In this document: positions 8,395 to 16,274 of the stretch, piece by piece
Numbering within the stretch: the first letter of the stretch is position 1
How the letters are laid out: every line of letters begins with the position of its first letter
Source: Halomicrobium salinisoli
Lineage (GTDB): Archaea > Halobacteriota > Halobacteria > Halobacteriales > Haloarculaceae
Direction: 5' to 3'
Length of the DNA: 64,000 nucleotides
Assembly (NCBI RefSeq): GCF_020405185.1
Contig: NZ_CP084463.1
Span: forward strand, 2,790,001 to 2,854,000
Program-made: the position numbers and the translations under genes
Notes under the pieces: model-generated
Databases searched by the model: none
Told to the model about the DNA's origin: nothing
The model's input: the letters and a program-made list of their open reading frames with translations, nothing else

Positions 8395-9260
8395 CGGTTC
8401 ACCCCCTCGTAGACGTACCAGCGCAGCAGCGTGACGTTCAGCATGTAGGTGTTCATCAGGTCAGCCGCCAGCCCGAACACGAGCACGAGCCCGATGGCGG
8501 TCAGCAGCTGGACGCCGAACAGCCAGGCGGTGACCGCCATCGCGGCCATGGCGCACAGCGACGTGACCGTCATCGTGACGCCGGTGCGCATCGCCCGGTA
8601 GGTCGACTCGTAGAAGTCGCCCGAGCGCCGCAGGACGTGCGTGTTCAGCAGGATGTCGGAGTCGACGCTGTAACCGATGATCATCAACAGCGCGGCGACG
8701 GTACCGAGCGTCAGCTCGATCCCGAAGACGTTCATCAGCGCGACCGGGATCACGATGTCGGAGAAGGCCGACAGGACGACGGCGATGGAGGGCACGAACG
8801 TCCGGAACAGCGCGAACACGAGGATGCTCATCCCCAGGAAGGCGACCCCGACGCCCAGCAGGGCGGTCCGCTGGACGCTCTCGCCGAAGCTCGGGCTGAT
8901 CTGGTTGAGCCCGCGGTTGTCCAGGTTCTGTGCGGAGGAGACGGCGCTCTCGACCGCCTCCGCGTCGGCCTCCGGCCCGAACGTGACGATGTACTCGCCG
9001 CTGGCCTGGGCGTACTGGACCTCGGAGATCTCCTGATCGAAGGCGGAGCGAATCGCCGCTTCGCCGCCACCGTCGGTGACGGCCACGCGCAACTGGGTCC
9101 CGCCCGTGAAGTCCGTCCCCATGTTCACCGGCGCCGGGTTCATCAGCGACCAGGCGAGGAGGATCAGCAGGGCGACCCCCAACACCGCCAGCGGAACCGC
9201 GATGAGCTGGCGGTTCGAGTACCGCGTGTAATCGACTTCCGGTACCTCGAATGCAACCAT
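8391..9260 (-). CDS. secF: Protein-export membrane protein SecF
   Basis: A 289-residue SecF with an N-terminal membrane helix (about 15-35), a short extracytoplasmic domain (GTDFTGGTQLRVAV), and five C-terminal helices. The family signature YSVDSDILLNTHVLRR is seen around 195-210, where the aspartates take part in ion coupling. It is the first gene of the secF-secD operon and overlaps secD by four bases. The ATG at 9260 fits a TATA-like box upstream. Confidence 0.95.
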   Translation of the reverse strand: MVAFEVPEVDYTRYSNRQLIAVPLAVLGVALLILLAWSLMNPAPVNMGTDFTGGTQLRVAVTDGGGEAAIRSAFDQEISEVQYAQASGEYIVTFGPEADAEAVESAVSSAQNLDNRGLNQISPSFGESVQRTALLGVGVAFLGMSILVFALFRTFVPSIAVVLSAFSDIVIPVALMNVFGIELTLGTVAALLMIIGYSVDSDILLNTHVLRRSGDFYESTYRAMRTGVTMTVTSLCAMAAMAVTAWLFGVQLLTAIGLVLVFGLAADLMNTYMLNVTLLRWYVYEGVNR

Positions 9261-9295
9261 GGGCGTGGGTGTGCCACCTGCCCGAATAAGCCTTC

Positions 9296-9301
9296 TTATA
9301 T
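9296..9301 (-). promoter_or_regulatory. TATA-like box for secF-secD
   Basis: On the minus strand the sequence ATATAA lies about 38 bases before the secF ATG. With the usual 26-27 base spacing to the transcript start, this predicts a leader of about ten bases. Confidence 0.5.
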
Positions 9302-9391
9302 CCCAGAAGTCGATGGACCGCTACCCCGCCCGCTCGCGGCGGCGGCGCACGTCCGGGAGAGCCTTGTTCGTGGGGCGCGTCACCGTCGAGT

Positions 9392-9697
9392 ATGGAACCA
9401 GCCACGCGAGTCGTGCTCTCGTACCCGAGCGACCTGAGCGACTGGGGCCGGGACGCCGTCGACCGCTCCTCGTTTCGCGCCTACCTCCGGACGGCCCACG
9501 ACGAGGCGCGCGAGGGCGACGCCTGGGCGGAGTTCACCGGCGTCGGCTGCTGCGGCGACACCCTGGACGTCCCGCTGCGGGTCGAGCGCGTCGAGGGCGG
9601 CCCGGCGATCACCGACGAGACGACGTTCGCGTTCGTCGACCGCGAGGAAGTCACCGGAGACGGCGGCTGGGAGGTCCAGAGCGCCGCTGGACCGTAG
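9392..9697 (+). CDS. Small conserved-looking haloarchaeal protein, function unknown
   Basis: A 101-residue acidic cytoplasmic protein without signal peptide or membrane helix. It contains a vicinal cysteine pair (GVGCCGDTLDVPLRVERVEGG, about 50-70) that could be a metal or redox site. Codon use matches its neighbours and the start is the first ATG after the divergent secF promoter. I do not recognise the family. It converges on the DUF5812-type gene with eight bases between their stops. Confidence 0.7.
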   Translation: MEPATRVVLSYPSDLSDWGRDAVDRSSFRAYLRTAHDEAREGDAWAEFTGVGCCGDTLDVPLRVERVEGGPAITDETTFAFVDREEVTGDGGWEVQSAAGP

Positions 9698-9705
9698 AGA
9701 CGGTA

Positions 9706-10173
9706 CTAATCAGGTAGGTAGCGCACGCTGACGACGCCGTCGTCGGCCCGGATCTCGACGCGATCCACGCCGAGCCGCGCCGCCCGCGCCACGGTCTCCT
9801 CGTCCTCGATCACGTCCGCGACGGCCGAGTCCGTCCGGTCGGCCTCGACAGTCAGGACGTGGAGCTCGCCCTCGCCGGCCCGCTCGCGGCGCGTGACCTC
9901 GCCGATATCCTGCTCGGCCGCGAGATCGCTGGCCTGCGCGGTGGGCTCGAGGTCGCTGCGCTCGACGGGGATGGTCCGCCGGGCCTCGACCTCGGCCACG
10001 CGGTAGGCCACCTCCAGAGGCGGTTCGGGCTCGACGGTCCCCTCGAGGACCATCCGCTCCTCCAGGTCCGGGTTCTCCGCGAGCGTCACGATCTGTCCGT
10101 CCTCGACGTCGCGCAGCGTCGCCGTCTCCTCGTCGGCGGCGACGACCAGGAACGTACCGGTCTTCGTAGTCAT
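9706..10173 (-). CDS. DUF5812-type haloarchaeal protein
   Basis: A 155-residue soluble acidic protein starting MTTKTGTFLVVAADEETATLRDVEDGQIVTL. It matches my memory of the haloarchaeal DUF5812 family over its length: a small N-terminal beta-barrel-like part, a central segment with IPVERSDLEPTAQA, and a C-terminal part ending DDGVVSVRYLPD. No catalytic motif is apparent. Possible roles in nucleic acid binding are speculation from the OB-like start. Single gene. Confidence 0.75.
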   Translation of the reverse strand: MTTKTGTFLVVAADEETATLRDVEDGQIVTLAENPDLEERMVLEGTVEPEPPLEVAYRVAEVEARRTIPVERSDLEPTAQASDLAAEQDIGEVTRRERAGEGELHVLTVEADRTDSAVADVIEDEETVARAARLGVDRVEIRADDGVVSVRYLPD

Positions 10174-10244
10174 GGGCGGTCGTTATCGGTCCCCGCCCTT
10201 TGCCCCGTCGGTCCGCGGCGGCTGTGACCCCTCGCGGGGGGACG

Positions 10245-10901
10245 TCACTGCCGCCAGCGGCGCGCGACGAGCCAGATCGCCAGCGCGACGGCGGTGGGCG
10301 GGACCAGCCCGGCCAGCGGCGGGAGCCCGTAGAGGGCGTCGACGACGGGCGCGAGCGGGCCGTCGGCCGACTGTTGCAGCTCCGGCGGGACCGAGATCAC
10401 GAGCGCGACGTACAGCGACGCGACGAAGCCGAAGCCGAGCGCGCCCAGGGTCGCGTCGTAGCGGGCGTCGCCCCGACCGCGGCGGTGTCGGCGGGCGACA
10501 AACAAAAGCGGCGCGACCAGCGGCACGACGACGAGAAAGCCGACGAAGACGAAGAAGGCCCGCGAGAACGTGAAGCTCCCGCCGGCGACCCCGCTCGTCT
10601 CCCCCAGCAGGACGACGACGCCCAGCGAGAACAGCAGCGTCACGAGCAGCGCCAGCAGCGCGCCCAGAACGGCGTACCCGCGGAACAGCCACGAGTCGCT
10701 GGCCCGGACTGCGTAGGGCACCGCGCCGAGGACGCCCCCGTAGGCGTCGTCGTCCGCGTCGGGATCGGTGGCCGCCGCTCCGTCGGCGTCGTAGGCGCTC
10801 TCGGCTTCGCCGCTCGCCGTTCCGGGACCGCTCCCGTCGCCGGCGTCGGCCGCGCTCGCCCCGTCGGCAGTCCCATCGGCGGCGGACCCGTCCCCTGCCA
10901 T
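10245..10901 (-). CDS. Uncharacterised four-helix membrane protein
   Basis: A 218-residue protein with a low-complexity Asp/Ala/Gly-rich N-terminal region of about 60 residues, then four hydrophobic segments (about 75-100, 112-135, 150-170, 192-212) separated by short basic loops (ARRHRRGRGDARYD). The acidic head would be cytoplasmic. No enzymatic motif and no recognised family; similar proteins exist in haloarchaea but have no assigned role. It is divergently arranged with pgi. Confidence 0.7.
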   Translation of the reverse strand: MAGDGSAADGTADGASAADAGDGSGPGTASGEAESAYDADGAAATDPDADDDAYGGVLGAVPYAVRASDSWLFRGYAVLGALLALLVTLLFSLGVVVLLGETSGVAGGSFTFSRAFFVFVGFLVVVPLVAPLLFVARRHRRGRGDARYDATLGALGFGFVASLYVALVISVPPELQQSADGPLAPVVDALYGLPPLAGLVPPTAVALAIWLVARRWRQ

Positions 10902-10960
10902 GGCCGGCGCTTGGCGGGCCCGGAGGTTAAACGGCGTGATGACCGCCGCAGGTGGGCGGT

Positions 10961-10968
10961 ACTTTAGT
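10961..10968 (+). promoter_or_regulatory. TATA-like box for pgi
   Basis: The sequence actttagt is centred about 27 bases before the pgi ATG at 10992, which predicts a leaderless transcript. Confidence 0.45.
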
Positions 10969-10991
10969 GGCCGGTAGCCGTCCCCCGATCC

Positions 10992-12290
10992 ATGGAAGTC
11001 GACATCGGCAACGCGCTCGCGGAGGCGGCCGATCCGGGCGTCGATCGGTCCGCGCTCGAGGAGCTAGACGAACGCGTCGCGGCGGCCCACGAGCGCATCG
11101 AGCGCGGTCGGGCGGACGGCGAGTTCGGCTACGCCGCGCTGAACTTACCCGAGCGGACCGACCCCGACGCGATCCGCGAGGCGGTCGCGCCGGTCGCCGA
11201 CGCGGAGACGGTGCTGACGGTCGGCATCGGGGGCAGCGCGCTGGGCGCGCGGACGATCACGACCGCGCTCGGTCCCGACGCCGGCGCGAACCACCTCGTG
11301 CTGGACAACGTCGACCCGGAGCACGTCCGGCGCGTCCTCGACGACGTCGACCTGGGCTCGGCGGCGGTCAACGTCGTCTCCCGGTCGGGCACCACGGCGG
11401 AGACGCTGGCGAACTTCCTCGTCGTGCGCGAGGCGATGGAGGAAGCCGGCGTCGACTGGAGCGAGCGGACGGTCGTCACGACCGGCGAGTCCGGTCCGCT
11501 GGCCGAGCTGGCGACCGAGCGGGACCTGCCGCGGCTGGCCGTCCCGGAGGGCGTCCCCGGCCGGTTCTCGGCGCTGTCGTCGGTGGGACTCGTCCCCGCG
11601 GCTATCCTCGGAATCGACCTCGACGGGCTGCTGGCCGGGGCCCGTGAGGCCGCCGACGGGCTGGCGCCGTCGCTGTTCGACTGCCCGGGCTACGCCTACG
11701 GCGCGACCGCCGTCGCGCTCGAGGACCGCGGCGCGACGATCAACGCCTTCATGCCCTACAGCGAGCGCCTGGAGCCGTTCGCCGAGTGGTTCGCGCAGCT
11801 GTGGGCCGAGAGCCTCGGGAAGGACGGCCGCGGCCAGACGCCGGCGCGGGCGCTGGGCGCGACCGACCAGCACTCCCAGCTCCAGCTCTACCGGGCCGGC
11901 CGCGCCGACAAGCTCGTCACCTTCCTGCGCCCGCGCGAGCGCCCCGAGCAGCGGGTGCCCGACGTCGAGCACGACGACCTGGCGTACCTCGCCGGGACCG
12001 ACCTCGGGGAGCTGCTGGACACCGAACTGCGCGCGACGGAGGCCAGCCTCGCCGAGGCGGGCCGCCCGAGCGTCCGGGTGGAGATCGACGCGCTGGACGC
12101 CCGCGAACTCGGCGGGCTCCTCTACGGCATGGAGGCCGCCTGCGTTCTGGCCGGCGAGCTGACCGACGTGGAGACGTTCACCCAGCCCGCCGTCGAGTGG
12201 GGCAAGGCGGCGGCGCGCGACGCCCTCGCCGGCGAGTCCACCGAGCGGACGCGGGCGCTCGAGGAGAAGAGCGAGCTGCGCGTCGACTGA
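10992..12290 (+). CDS. pgi: Glucose-6-phosphate isomerase
   Basis: A 432-residue phosphoglucose isomerase of the PGI superfamily, interconverting glucose 6-phosphate and fructose 6-phosphate. The sugar-phosphate binding SIS core is seen in VGIGGSALGART (about 79-90), SRSGTTAETLANF (about 131-143) and GRFSALSSVG. The PGI signatures FAEWFAQLWAESLGK and the late block AVEWGKAAARDAL are present. The protein is shorter than bacterial PGI (about 550), as in archaea. In halophiles it probably serves gluconeogenesis and sugar interconversion around the semiphosphorylative Entner-Doudoroff route. Confidence 0.95.
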   Translation: MEVDIGNALAEAADPGVDRSALEELDERVAAAHERIERGRADGEFGYAALNLPERTDPDAIREAVAPVADAETVLTVGIGGSALGARTITTALGPDAGANHLVLDNVDPEHVRRVLDDVDLGSAAVNVVSRSGTTAETLANFLVVREAMEEAGVDWSERTVVTTGESGPLAELATERDLPRLAVPEGVPGRFSALSSVGLVPAAILGIDLDGLLAGAREAADGLAPSLFDCPGYAYGATAVALEDRGATINAFMPYSERLEPFAEWFAQLWAESLGKDGRGQTPARALGATDQHSQLQLYRAGRADKLVTFLRPRERPEQRVPDVEHDDLAYLAGTDLGELLDTELRATEASLAEAGRPSVRVEIDALDARELGGLLYGMEAACVLAGELTDVETFTQPAVEWGKAAARDALAGESTERTRALEEKSELRVD

Positions 12291-12369
12291 ACGGCGGCCT
12301 CGCTCCGCAGCGCGCCGCGGCGGCGCGTCAACGGGGGCTATATACGGACCGGGGCCGAAGCCCCCGGCG

Positions 12370-13125
12370 ATGAGTTCGGACCTCTATCATCGCGCCGACT
12401 TCGAGGTGCAACTCGAGTCGGTGCTGTTCGCCCTCGGCGTCGTCGCCCTGGCGTTTGGCTTCGGGGCCGGGCTGGCCATCGGTGCCAGCGTCGTCGCCGG
12501 CCTGTTCGGGATCACGCAGGAGTCGGCACCGACGCTGGCGACGGTCGTCGTCACCATCCCGCAGTTCGTGGGGTTCATGCTCGCGGTCGTCGCGTACGTC
12601 GCCCTCCGCGAGGACCGCGACCTGATCAGGTGGCGCGTGCCGACGATCAGCGACCTCGGCTGGACGGCGGTCGGGTTCGCCGTCCTGATCGCGGCCGCCT
12701 GGGCCGCAAGCGCGATCGCGGCCTTCTTCGGCGCAGAGAGCGCCCAGAACCGGGTGATCACGATGGGCCAGACCAACCCGGAGCTGTTCCTCTACATGAT
12801 CCCCATCACCATCCTCTTCGTGGCCCCGGCCGAGGAACTGGTCTTCCGGGGAGCCGTTCAGGGACTCTTCCGCCGAGCGTGGGGCGTCGTGCCGGCAGTG
12901 GTCGTCACGAGCCTCGTGTTCGGCGTCGTCCACGTCATCGCGCTGTCGGGCAGCGGGAAGCTGCTGTACATCGGCGTCGTCGCCGTGCTCGGCCTCGTGC
13001 TGGGCGCCGTCTACGAGCACACGGAGAACCTCGTCGCCCCGATCGCTATCCACGGCGCCTGGAACGCGATGCTCTTCGCCGCACAGTACGCCATGGCGGT
13101 CTACGACCTCCCGATGCCGCAGTGA
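12370..13125 (+). CDS. CPBP-family intramembrane metalloprotease
   Basis: A 251-residue integral membrane protein of the CPBP (Abi, Rce1-like) family. The catalytic motifs are visible: AEELVFRG (Glu155, Glu156, Arg160), FGVVH (His188) and the final HGAWNAML near 233. Eight or so hydrophobic segments match the family. Such proteases cut membrane or prenylated substrates; in prokaryotes substrates are mostly unknown. A strong TATA-like ctatata at 12339-12345 is about 27 bases before the ATG, so the transcript should be leaderless. Between box and start lies a GC-rich inverted repeat (ccgggg ... ccccgg, 12349-12367) that could be an operator. Confidence 0.9.
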   Translation: MSSDLYHRADFEVQLESVLFALGVVALAFGFGAGLAIGASVVAGLFGITQESAPTLATVVVTIPQFVGFMLAVVAYVALREDRDLIRWRVPTISDLGWTAVGFAVLIAAAWAASAIAAFFGAESAQNRVITMGQTNPELFLYMIPITILFVAPAEELVFRGAVQGLFRRAWGVVPAVVVTSLVFGVVHVIALSGSGKLLYIGVVAVLGLVLGAVYEHTENLVAPIAIHGAWNAMLFAAQYAMAVYDLPMPQ

Positions 13126-13188
13126 TTCCCGGGAGTCCGACGACCGTCTGACGGACCTTTATGCGTCCCTCAGAGAGACGTGTGTGCA

Positions 13189-13332
13189 ATGCCGACCCGG
13201 TACACGGTCGCCTGCGACGACGAGCAAGCGCGGGCGGTCGAGCGGCTCGCCCACCGGTACGGAATCAGCGAGGAGGCCGTCGTCGAGCAACTGATCGACC
13301 TCGGCCTCGAATCGATCGAGGAGCGGCAGTAA
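13189..13332 (+). CDS. Small ribbon-helix-helix-like protein
   Basis: A 47-residue frame with a good archaeal start context. It begins MPTRYTVACDDEQARAVERLA, then HRYGISEEAVVEQLIDLGLESIEE. A short beta-strand followed by two predicted helices fits a CopG/Arc-type ribbon-helix-helix DNA-binding protein, which binds as a dimer. A TATA-like cctttatg lies about 30 bases upstream (13156-13163). No toxin gene is adjacent, so a stand-alone regulator is more likely than an antitoxin. Family assignment rests on pattern only. Confidence 0.6.
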   Translation: MPTRYTVACDDEQARAVERLAHRYGISEEAVVEQLIDLGLESIEERQ

Positions 13333-13398
13333 GACGGTCCGCGGTCGCCGTCGATCCGAACCGGATCCACCGGCCGGTGGACCGCAGTGTCGCGAGAC

Positions 13399-13857
13399 TT
13401 ACGCGGGGTTCTTCCGCGAGAGGTCGCTCCCGCAGACGGGACAGCGGTCGTGGTTCTCGTCGAACTCCCGGCCGCAGCCCTGGCACTGGAACAGCCAGTC
13501 GCGCTGCTCGTCGATGCCGTCGCGGGCGATGACCTCCACGGGGACCGTGAGCTTCTCCGCGACGTTCTGCATCGCGTAGTCGTCGGTGACCAGACGCCCG
13601 TCCAGCTCGAAGGCGGCTGCGACCAGACGGATGTCCGTCCGCGAGAGTTCGGCCAGGTCGCCCGACTCGCGGGCCGCCCGCTCGACGCGCTCGACGGTCT
13701 CCGGCTCGGGGATGTGCATGTGCATGCCCGACCCCTCCAGGGCGTCGAAGCGGTAGGCGCTCTCGTCTTCCAGTTCCTCGCGGACGAGCGGGATCGACGA
13801 GATCGGCTCGTCGGTGTGGTACTCGTTGATGAAGGCGGACGAGTCGAGAACGTACAT
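13399..13857 (-). CDS. nob1: rRNA maturation endonuclease Nob1 (PIN domain plus zinc ribbon)
   Basis: A 152-residue Nob1 protein, the PIN-domain nuclease that trims the 3' end of pre-16S rRNA. The PIN domain starts MYVLDSSAFINEY with the first acidic residue at Asp5, and further acidic sites in LSRTDIRLVAAAFEL and LVTDDYAMQN. The C-terminus is a zinc ribbon (CQGCGREFDENHDRCPVCGS). Its start abuts the stop of the PRC-barrel gene upstream with no gap, so the two are one transcription unit. Confidence 0.92.
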   Translation of the reverse strand: MYVLDSSAFINEYHTDEPISSIPLVREELEDESAYRFDALEGSGMHMHIPEPETVERVERAARESGDLAELSRTDIRLVAAAFELDGRLVTDDYAMQNVAEKLTVPVEVIARDGIDEQRDWLFQCQGCGREFDENHDRCPVCGSDLSRKNPA

Positions 13858-14097
13858 TTAGCGGTCGATGATCATGTGGTCCTTCACTGCCTGCACGCGG
13901 TCGACGGGCACGAGGAGCCGACCGGTCTCGTCGCGCTCGAACCGGGTCTCCCCGAGCGCCTCGATCGGATCGATGACGAGGTGTTCGAGCCGGCCCGTGT
14001 CCAGATCCATCGTGATGTTGTACAGGCTCCCGAGTTCGGCGCCGTCCGTCCCCATGACGTCCTTCCCCGAGAGGTTCTCGGCGAGTATTTCGGCCAT
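13858..14097 (-). CDS. PRC-barrel domain protein
   Basis: A 79-residue single PRC-barrel domain (AEILAENLSGKDVMGTDGAELGSLYNITMDLDTGRLEHLVI), as found in RimM and photosynthetic reaction centre H subunits. In RimM the domain helps ribosome assembly. Here the gene sits directly before nob1 without a gap, which supports a role in rRNA or small-subunit maturation, although single PRC-barrel proteins also occur with cell division genes. First gene of the two-gene unit. Confidence 0.88.
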   Translation of the reverse strand: MAEILAENLSGKDVMGTDGAELGSLYNITMDLDTGRLEHLVIDPIEALGETRFERDETGRLLVPVDRVQAVKDHMIIDR

Positions 14098-14251
14098 ATT
14101 TCTCCTTCCGAGTGGGATACTATAAACGCCACGGGACGTCTGACGCGCGTCATCGGGCGGCGCGACGGGAACCGCGGCTCCCCCGGGGTCACGCCGGCGC
14201 GATCGTCCCGGGTCCGTCGCGTGCGAGCGTCGGGGACCGGCGCCGCGCCGC

Positions 14252-16072
14252 TCAGTTCGTCACCCTGTTGCGGAGCTCCAGGGCGTCGACGAGGTCGCGG
14301 TTGCGGTCCAGGTTCGTCTCGACCGCCACGTGCAGCGTCTCCCACATCAGGTCCACCAGCGCCTGGCGCTCCTGACTCGAGGCGAATCGCTCGCCACCAC
14401 CGAGGGGGTCCTCGGCCGGGACGCCCTGCTCGATCGACCAGTACTGGTTCGGGAAGGCGGTCCGCATGTGGTAGGGCTCGTCGTGCATGCACAGGCGCAC
14501 GGCGTAAGCCGAGAGGCTCCGCTCCTCGTCGTAGACGACCTCGATGATGTCCCGCTGCGGGTGGCCCAGTCCCGGGCCGGGCCGCTGTGCGTTGTCGTAG
14601 TGGCCGTTCCGGAGGTCGGCGAGCCCGGACGGGCCGACCCACCACGCGACCGCCGCGTCGACGTAGTAGGGGATCTCGCTGGTGTTCCTGAACTGGAGGA
14701 TCTGGTACCACTGGCCGCCGCTGACCTCGTGGACGCGGGCCTGTGCCTCCATTGGGGCGTTCGACGTGAAGCCGCCGCTTATGTCCTCGCCGGTGACGGG
14801 GTGTTCGCCGGACTCGATCGTCTCCAGCAAGGGGTGCTCGTCGGCGCGGAGCACGTCGTCGTCGAGGAACGACTTCTCGGTCCACAGGTCGTCGGCCTCG
14901 TGTTTGATCTGGTCGTGTGCGCGGTCCCGTTCGTACTTCTCGTCGGGCTGGTAGGTGACCGCGTCCGTGGGCCACTCCCGCTGGACCAGCCGGTCGGGAT
15001 CGTTCGTGGCCGCCTGCGGGCCCGCGGTCTCGTCCCAGGCCTCCTCCCGGTTGCCGGCCTCGTGGATCGACAGCGGCTCCGGCTCGTCGGGCAACAGCGC
15101 GATCCGGGGCAGGAGCTTGGCCGTCGCGTGGTAGGGTAGCCCGGCTTCGAGGTACGTCGTCACGTGATCCAGCGCCTGGGTGCCCATCTCGCCGAGCGTG
15201 ACCTCGCCGGTGCGGATCCCGCTCTGGACGGCGTCGAGGTCGACCTCGTACAGCCCGGCCTTCTCCGCGTCGGACAGCGGCGTCTCGGTGATATCCACGT
15301 CGCCGGGGTCCGTCGCCGAACCCGGCGCGAAGTCGGTCCAGGCCCGCGGGACGTACATGTGGACCGACCGGTCGTCGAAGGTCGGACACAGCTCCGAAAG
15401 CGTCGTGTCCGCGGTGACCTCCTCCACGGGGATCGTCTCCTCGGGTTCCTTCTCGATCCCGGCCTCGACCTCCCAGGGCCACTTCTCGGGGTCGCTCGGC
15501 GTCGGCGTCCCGGGCGTCGGCGTGGTTCCGGTGCCGGTCCCGGTGACGTCCCCGAAGCCGATCGTCCGGATCTCGACCGTACCGCTCCCGCCCTGCCAGA
15601 AGTTCAGGCGGACGTCGTCGACGCTCGATCTGTCGACGCCCATCGACGCGAGGTCGATCGAGACGACCGAGTACGACCGGCCGATCTCGTCGTCGGTGAG
15701 GTCGGCCAGCAGTCCCTCGACGCCGCCGATCTCGATCTGTACGTCGCTCTCCTCGCCGCCCGAGCGGCCGCTGACGAGGAGCTGCAGCGTGTCGTAGTCG
15801 GAGACGTCCCGCGAGACGCGGGAGGCGAGAAAGCCCCGGTCGTCGTAGGCCAGCCGCAGGCCCGCCGCCGTCACCTCGCTCTCCTCGAAGCCGTAGACCG
15901 TCGCCCGCTCGCCGAGCGCGTTCTCTCCCGGGAAGCGCGCGGCGTCGAAGTCGTTGACGATCAGCGGCTCGGCGGACTGGGCCGAGCCCGATCCGGCGAG
16001 CGCGGCGACCCCGGCCAGCCCGCTGGCTCCGAGCGCGATACCGCTTTTGAGCACGTGTCTGCGATGTACCAT
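14252..16072 (-). CDS. Large Tat-exported protein with carbohydrate-binding-like N-terminal domain, function unknown
   Basis: A 606-residue exported protein. Residues 1-34 are a Tat signal (HRRHVLKSG, hydrophobic core, cleavage near AQSA). Residues 38-170 form a beta-rich domain reminiscent of CBM-like jelly rolls (YDTLQLLVSG, VDDVRLNFWQGGSGTVEIRT). A Thr/Pro/Gly linker follows at about 173-195. The remaining 400 residues are rich in Trp, His and Tyr (FTSNAPMEAQARVHEV, VRLCMHDEPYHMRTAFPNQYW), suggesting an extracellular enzyme or binding domain that I cannot name. No lipobox and no C-terminal anchor. Divergent from infB across about 200 bases, with a TATA-like taattaaa near 16150 serving this gene. 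Confidence 0.7.
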   Translation of the reverse strand: MVHRRHVLKSGIALGASGLAGVAALAGSGSAQSAEPLIVNDFDAARFPGENALGERATVYGFEESEVTAAGLRLAYDDRGFLASRVSRDVSDYDTLQLLVSGRSGGEESDVQIEIGGVEGLLADLTDDEIGRSYSVVSIDLASMGVDRSSVDDVRLNFWQGGSGTVEIRTIGFGDVTGTGTGTTPTPGTPTPSDPEKWPWEVEAGIEKEPEETIPVEEVTADTTLSELCPTFDDRSVHMYVPRAWTDFAPGSATDPGDVDITETPLSDAEKAGLYEVDLDAVQSGIRTGEVTLGEMGTQALDHVTTYLEAGLPYHATAKLLPRIALLPDEPEPLSIHEAGNREEAWDETAGPQAATNDPDRLVQREWPTDAVTYQPDEKYERDRAHDQIKHEADDLWTEKSFLDDDVLRADEHPLLETIESGEHPVTGEDISGGFTSNAPMEAQARVHEVSGGQWYQILQFRNTSEIPYYVDAAVAWWVGPSGLADLRNGHYDNAQRPGPGLGHPQRDIIEVVYDEERSLSAYAVRLCMHDEPYHMRTAFPNQYWSIEQGVPAEDPLGGGERFASSQERQALVDLMWETLHVAVETNLDRNRDLVDALELRNRVTN

Positions 16073-16274
16073 GGTGATCCTCCCCCGCGGCGTCGACGAT
16101 CGGCGCCCCCACTCGCCGCGCGGTGCTTACTCCACCATTGCGGCCCACGTAATTAAAGATGTCCCGCCGCCCGCGGGACGGCCGCACCCGACGCCGGCCG
16201 CCAGCGGTCCCATGACGATGCACTTTTGTGACGCGCCCGACCTATCTCAGGTAACTTCTGGACGGTGATTCTCT

